Assembly (NCBI GenBank): GCA_964597275.1
Contig: CAZQXS010000063.1
Coordinates: forward strand, 1-20,788
Length of the DNA stretch: 20,788 bases
Reading direction: 5' to 3'
From: UBA8110 sp964597275
Lineage (GTDB): Bacteria; SAR324; NAC60-12
Positions within the stretch are counted from its first letter, which is position 1. Every line of letters starts with the position of its first letter. The notes under the pieces are model-generated. The model did no database searches and was not told the DNA's origin. It saw only the letters and a program-made list of their open reading frames with translations. The position numbers were made by a program, and so were the translations under genes. Below, piece after piece: positions 14,321-20,788 of this stretch.

Positions 14321-14851
14321 TCAACGGCTCAGCAGCAGAACTCCGCTCCCAAGGTGAATCAGGGCAAACGCGATCAAGAGTGGCCTTTTGCCAACAGGCG
14401 GGATCATCCCGGAAACGGATAAGTATCCCAGACTGGCCCAAAATGAAAAGCCGAAGGAGACCCAGAGTGCCCAGAGCGGTTCCGAAACGACTCCCCACAG
14501 CAGCGCATACACGCCTCCGTGCCCTGCCTCCACGACGAGCGTTCGGACTCCGTAGCCCTGTCCGCAACTCCGGCAACGTCCCCGTTGCAGGAGAAACGAC
14601 ATCACTGGAAGGTTTTCCCACCAGCGCAATTGGTGCCCGCACGAAAAGCAGAAGGACCGGGCCGGACGCGAAAGCGAAAGCGTCTGCTCCCGGAGGTGTT
14701 GGCGCAGGCGTTCCTCAAATCTTTCATCCTGCTCGTGCTGGCGGTGCGCGTCGGTCGCCCACATCAGCGGCAGGCGGTCCAAGGCGAGATTGACGAAACT
14801 GCCGATCACCAGCCCCAACACGCCTCCCAGGAGTGTGAGCATCCAATCCAT
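14321..14851 (-). CDS. Short prepilin-peptidase-like protein (N-terminal DiS_P_DiS domain, catalytic aspartates absent)
   Basis: A 176-aa membrane protein matching the N-terminal half of type IV prepilin peptidases (PilD/GspO). The first helix ends GSFVNLALDRLP (17-28); a charged insert follows (about 30-60); then two Cys pairs, C68-x2-C71 and C93-x2-C96, around LRWWENLPVMSFLLQRGRC, and then VVEAGHGG. After that only about three hydrophobic helices remain. Where active enzymes have the first catalytic Asp block (like IDLDTMLIPD) this protein has YLSVSGMIPP (143-152), and the second half with the other Asp is missing; full-length PilD is about 290 aa. Peptidase activity is therefore unlikely, although a role of the zinc-type Cys domain remains possible. 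ATG 14851 has GAGG four nt upstream. No pilin gene is in the window. Confidence 0.8.
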   Translation of the reverse strand: MDWMLTLLGGVLGLVIGSFVNLALDRLPLMWATDAHRQHEQDERFEERLRQHLREQTLSLSRPARSFCFSCGHQLRWWENLPVMSFLLQRGRCRSCGQGYGVRTLVVEAGHGGVYALLWGVVSEPLWALWVSFGFSFWASLGYLSVSGMIPPVGKRPLLIAFALIHLGSGVLLLSR

Positions 14852-14867
14852 ACAACCTCAAATCCTC

Positions 14868-14890
14868 GTAGGAGCGGGCCATGCCCGCGA
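14868..14890 (+). repeat. REP-like palindrome, intergenic copy
   Basis: The core GCGGGCCATGCCCGC (14874-14888) is a perfect 6-bp stem with a 3-nt CAT loop, preceded by GTAGGA and followed by GA. The same 23-nt unit with a single change occurs in reverse orientation inside metH (18956-18978). The layout (GTAGGAGCG..., GC-rich stem, CGCGA) is like REP elements of Pseudomonas-type genomes. It sits between the divergent prepilin-peptidase-like and SahR-like genes, 39 nt upstream of the SahR -35 box, and could also act as a hairpin. Confidence 0.75.
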
Positions 14891-14928
14891 AAGGATTTCA
14901 CCAAATCCAAAAAAATCGCATTTCAGAC

Positions 14929-14957
14929 TTGAAATCACTAGATGCGCATATTATGAT
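14929..14957 (+). promoter_or_regulatory. Sigma70-type promoter of the sahR-metH-metF operon
   Basis: TTGAAA (14929-14934) and TATGAT (14952-14957) are separated by exactly 17 nt and together differ from the consensus at only two positions. It is the best promoter in the window and lies 48 nt before the regulator start codon. Transcription would begin near 14963-14966, at the left edge of the palindrome at 14965-14980. Confidence 0.75.
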
Positions 14958-14964
14958 TTAATAA

Positions 14965-14980
14965 ATCAGCACATGCTGAT
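14965..14980. promoter_or_regulatory. Candidate SahR operator: palindrome overlapping the start of transcription
   Basis: ATCAGCA-CA-TGCTGAT is a perfect 7-bp inverted repeat with a 2-nt centre. An outer pair, GCATAT (14946-14951) and ATATGC (14987-14992), is arranged around almost the same centre. The site sits just after the -10 box of the operon promoter, where a dimeric ArsR-type repressor would block transcription. That SahR binds it is inference from position and symmetry. Confidence 0.6.
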
Positions 14981-15004
14981 GCAATGATATGCAAAGAGAG
15001 TGAC

Positions 15005-16116
15005 ATGGAAAAACTGACCCAAGTGCTACGACTGCTGGGCGAGGAAACGCGCCTCCGGCTGCTGATCCTGCTCTCGCAGCATCCGCTCAACGTGAGTGAG
15101 TTGACCACAATTCTGGGCATGGCGCAATCCGGCGTTTCCCGGCATCTGGGGCACCTCCGCAAAATGGGGCTGCTTCAGGAGCAGCGCGAAGGCGTCTGGA
15201 CCTACTACCAGCTCGCTCGTCCGGAAGCTCTCGATCCCGAACTGCGCATGCTGTGGGGCTACCTTCAGGAGCAACTTTCCGCGCTCAACGATCCCTACAA
15301 CGACCGGGTGCGGCTCGCTGAGGTTTTGCGGCAACGCGAAGTCGGCGGCTCCGGACTGAATGAGCGGCTGCTGGAGCCGGGACAGTCGTGGCAGGCGTGG
15401 TCTCGGTTGCTGACGATGCTACTCTCGCAACTCCCCAGTTCACGGCCCGCGCTGGGAATCAGCGAAGCCGGACTGGNNNNNNNNNNNNNNNNNNNNNNNN
15501 NNNNNNNNNNNNNNNNNNNNNNNNNNNNNNNNNNNNNNNNNNNNNNNNNNNNNNNNNNNNNNNNNNNNNNNNNNNNCTCTCGCAACTCCCCAGTTCACGG
15601 CCCGCGCTGGGAATCAGCGAAGCCGGACTGGATGTGTTGGACCTTGGCTGCGGCGACGGCACCCTCACTGTGGAAATGGCCCGCTTTGCACGGCGTGTGG
15701 TCGGCGTGGACTTCAATCCGGACACCCTTGCAGCGGCGCGACAGCGCATTGATCGGCTTGGATTCCGCAACGTCACTCTGCTCGCCGAGAACGTCAACGA
15801 GCTGCCGCTCGAATCTGAGAGCGTGGACGTGATCTTCTTCTCGCAATCGCTGCACCACTTGGACGATCCCAAAAGCGGACTGCGCGAAGCCTTCCGCGTG
15901 CTTCGTCCCGGAGGTTGCGTCTTTGTGATGGAACTCGCCGCCCACCGTGAGCAGTGGGTGCTGGAGAAGCTCAATCACAAGTGGCTTGGCTTTGAGCGCG
16001 ACAACCTGCTCAGTCTGATGCAGGACACCGGACTGGCCGAACTGCAATCCGAGTTGCTCCCCCTGCGGCGAGAGGAATTGTTCCAAGTGATGCTCGCCAG
16101 CGGCATCAAACCCTGA
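15005..16116 (+). CDS. SahR-like regulator: ArsR-family winged helix fused to a SAM-methyltransferase-like domain, interrupted by an assembly gap
   Basis: As written it is split by 100 N (15477-15576) and a duplicated 55-bp flank. Joining 15005-15476 to 15632-16116 gives 957 nt (318 aa) in one frame. The N-terminal ArsR winged helix spans about residues 5-75 (EETRLRLLILLSQHPLNVSE, then QSGVSRHLGHLRKMGLL as recognition helix). After a linker comes a class I methyltransferase fold: DLGCGDG (161-167), GVDFNP, LPLESESVDVIFFSQSLHHL and FRVLRPGG. This architecture next to metH/metF is known from SahR, which represses methionine-cycle genes and is released by S-adenosylhomocysteine. ATG 15005 (MEKLTQVLRLL) is favoured over ATG 14984, whose extra residues would overlap the operator-like palindrome arm. 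It ends 16 nt before metH. Confidence 0.85.
15422..15476. repeat. Left copy of a 55-bp direct duplication flanking gap 2 (assembly artefact)
   Basis: Identical to 15577-15631 on the other side of the N run. Same length as the duplication at gap 1, as expected for an assembler k-mer of 55. Confidence 0.95.
15477..15576. other. Scaffold gap of exactly 100 N
   Basis: One hundred ambiguous bases inside the SahR-like gene. Flanking 55-bp copies indicate that the contigs overlap and that no sequence is really missing. Confidence 0.99.
15577..15631. repeat. Right copy of a 55-bp direct duplication flanking gap 2 (assembly artefact)
   Basis: Repeats 15422-15476 exactly and encodes the same stretch of the regulator (LSQLPSSRPALGISEAG region) immediately before the methyltransferase motif I. 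Dropping one copy plus the N run restores the reading frame. Confidence 0.95.
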
Positions 16117-16132
16117 TCCTTCCAGAGGCATC

Positions 16133-19927
<3,795 letters not shown>

Positions 19928-19934
19928 GGCTCCC

Positions 19935-20788
19935 ATGAAGCTGCTCGATCTTTACCACAAAAAATCCTTCGTCTTCTCCATCGAGGTGTTTCCTGCCAAA
20001 ACCGACGAGGGCATGGAGCGGCTGAAGCAGACGCTGGGCGCCTTCGCCAAGTTCCGCCCGGACTACCTTTCTGTGACCTACGGCGCAGGCGGCAGCACCC
20101 GCGACAACACGCACACGATCGCCGCTTTCCTCCAAAACACGCTCGGCCTTGAGACAATGGCGCACCTCACCTGCGTCAGCCACACCCGCAAGGAAATCGA
20201 AGTCGTGTTGCGTCGGCTGAAAAAATCCGGCATCGAAAACGTGATGGCCCTGCGCGGCGACCCGCCCCAAGGCTCAGCCAACTTCCGGAAGCCCGAAAAC
20301 GGCTACCAATTCGCCTGCGAACTGGTTGCCGACATCCGAGAGCGCGGCGGCTTTGGCATCGGCGCGGCAGGTTATCCGGAAGGCCACATCGAAAATCCTG
20401 ACAAGCAGGCCGACCGCCGTTTCCTCGTCGAAAAAATCAATGCCGGGGCCGAGTTCATCGTCACCCAGTTCTTCCTCGACAACACGACCTTCCTGCGTTG
20501 GCGCGATCAGCTTGCCACCGATGGTGTGAGCGTCCCACTGGTTCCCGGACTGCTGGTTCCCACTTCCCTGAAGCAACTCACCCGCATGGCGACTTTTTGC
20601 GGAACCCGCATTCCCCACGAACTCCACACCCAACTGGAAGCCCACTCCGACGATCCGGAAGCCATGAGGCAGATCGGTCTGGAACACGCCTCCCGCCAGT
20701 TGGAAAGCCTGCTCCGCGAGGGCATTCCCGGTATCCACCTCTACGCCCTCAACAAGCTCGAAACCGTGCAGCACCTTGCTCCGCTGCT
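19935..20788 (+). CDS. metF: 5,10-methylenetetrahydrofolate reductase (partial, runs off right edge)
   Basis: A flavoprotein that reduces methylenetetrahydrofolate to methyltetrahydrofolate, the methyl donor of MetH. The frame is open for 284 codons to the window edge, and the family is about 290-300 aa, so only a few C-terminal residues are missing. Expected residues are visible: E17 in FSIEVFP (active-site Glu of the FEFFPP block), SVTYGAGGSTRD (46-57), AHLTCVSHT (76-84), D109 in MALRGDPP (FAD and folate contact), AAGYPEGH (144-151) and Q178 in VTQFFLD. Late blocks VPLVPGLLVPTSLKQL and GIPGIHLYALNK are also normal. ATG 19935 has GAGG five nt upstream and begins 7 nt after the metH stop, so the two are co-transcribed and functionally paired. 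Confidence 0.95.
   Translation, partial: MKLLDLYHKKSFVFSIEVFPAKTDEGMERLKQTLGAFAKFRPDYLSVTYGAGGSTRDNTHTIAAFLQNTLGLETMAHLTCVSHTRKEIEVVLRRLKKSGIENVMALRGDPPQGSANFRKPENGYQFACELVADIRERGGFGIGAAGYPEGHIENPDKQADRRFLVEKINAGAEFIVTQFFLDNTTFLRWRDQLATDGVSVPLVPGLLVPTSLKQLTRMATFCGTRIPHELHTQLEAHSDDPEAMRQIGLEHASRQLESLLREGIPGIHLYALNKLETVQHLAPL

Noticed and set aside
14852..15004. CRISPR-like or tRNA-like structure in the intergenic region with palindromes
   Set aside because: There is one REP-like palindrome and one operator-like palindrome, no regularly spaced repeats and no cloverleaf or CCA-type end.
15422..15631. Biological tandem duplication or mobile-element target duplication around the N runs
   Set aside because: Both gaps have exactly 55-bp exact copies and exactly 100 N, and collapsing them restores conserved frames; this is an assembly signature, and no inverted repeats or transposase are present.
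16117..16132. Cobalamin or SAM riboswitch upstream of metH
   Set aside because: Only 16 nt separate metH from the upstream gene, and the leader of the operon (14963-15004) is far too short for either riboswitch class.

Overview
The window reads as chromosomal DNA of a Gram-negative, GC-rich, proteobacterium-like organism. The signs are a periplasmic-binding-protein ABC importer, cobalamin-dependent MetH under an ArsR/methyltransferase-fusion regulator, a prepilin-peptidase-like protein and a REP-type palindrome. I cannot place the genus. Two 100-N scaffold gaps, each flanked by an identical 55-bp direct copy, show that this is a draft (probably metagenome) assembly. Collapsing each duplicated flank restores one intact reading frame, so neither broken gene is a biological pseudogene.

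Layout. (1) Minus strand, 1-8134: a dipeptide/oligopeptide-type ABC importer (binding protein, an intercistronic terminator, two permeases, two ATPases). It is followed in the same direction by an N-formylglutamate amidohydrolase-like hydrolase. Last comes a putative methyltransferase of the DNA-phosphorothioation-associated family, which runs off the left edge. Several junctions are ATGA-type overlaps, so this is very likely one operon. (2) Plus strand, 8369-10949, divergent from (1): a zinc aspartoacylase/succinylglutamate desuccinylase-like hydrolase, an HpcH/HpaI-type pyruvate aldolase and an SDR closely resembling sugar 1-dehydrogenases of the xylose dehydrogenase type. (3) 10957-12727: a KDPG-type aldolase (minus strand, interrupted by gap 1), head-to-head with an AT-richer D-2-hydroxyacid dehydrogenase. 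With the SDR and HpcH aldolase this suggests sugar or sugar-acid catabolism ending in pyruvate plus a small aldehyde or hydroxyacid. (4) 12751-14851: a eukaryote-like ITPA/Ham1 house-cleaning pyrophosphatase (plus strand). Convergent to it is a minus-strand pair, a UPF0104/LPG-synthase-type membrane protein and a short prepilin-peptidase-like protein lacking the expected catalytic aspartates. (5) Plus strand, 14929-20788: a clear sigma70-type promoter with an adjacent palindrome, then a SahR-like regulator (interrupted by gap 2), metH and metF, the last truncated at the right edge. This is a methionine-cycle operon probably controlled by S-adenosylhomocysteine.

The most unusual items are these. 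A REP-like palindrome lies in frame inside the metH coding region, at an inter-domain linker, and has a near-identical copy upstream of the metH operon. The phosphorothioation-associated methyltransferase at the left edge may border a DNA-modification system. The prepilin-peptidase-like protein appears catalytically dead. The ITPA-type enzyme has lost the conserved His of its SHR motif. I see no tRNA, rRNA, CRISPR, transposase or phage genes.
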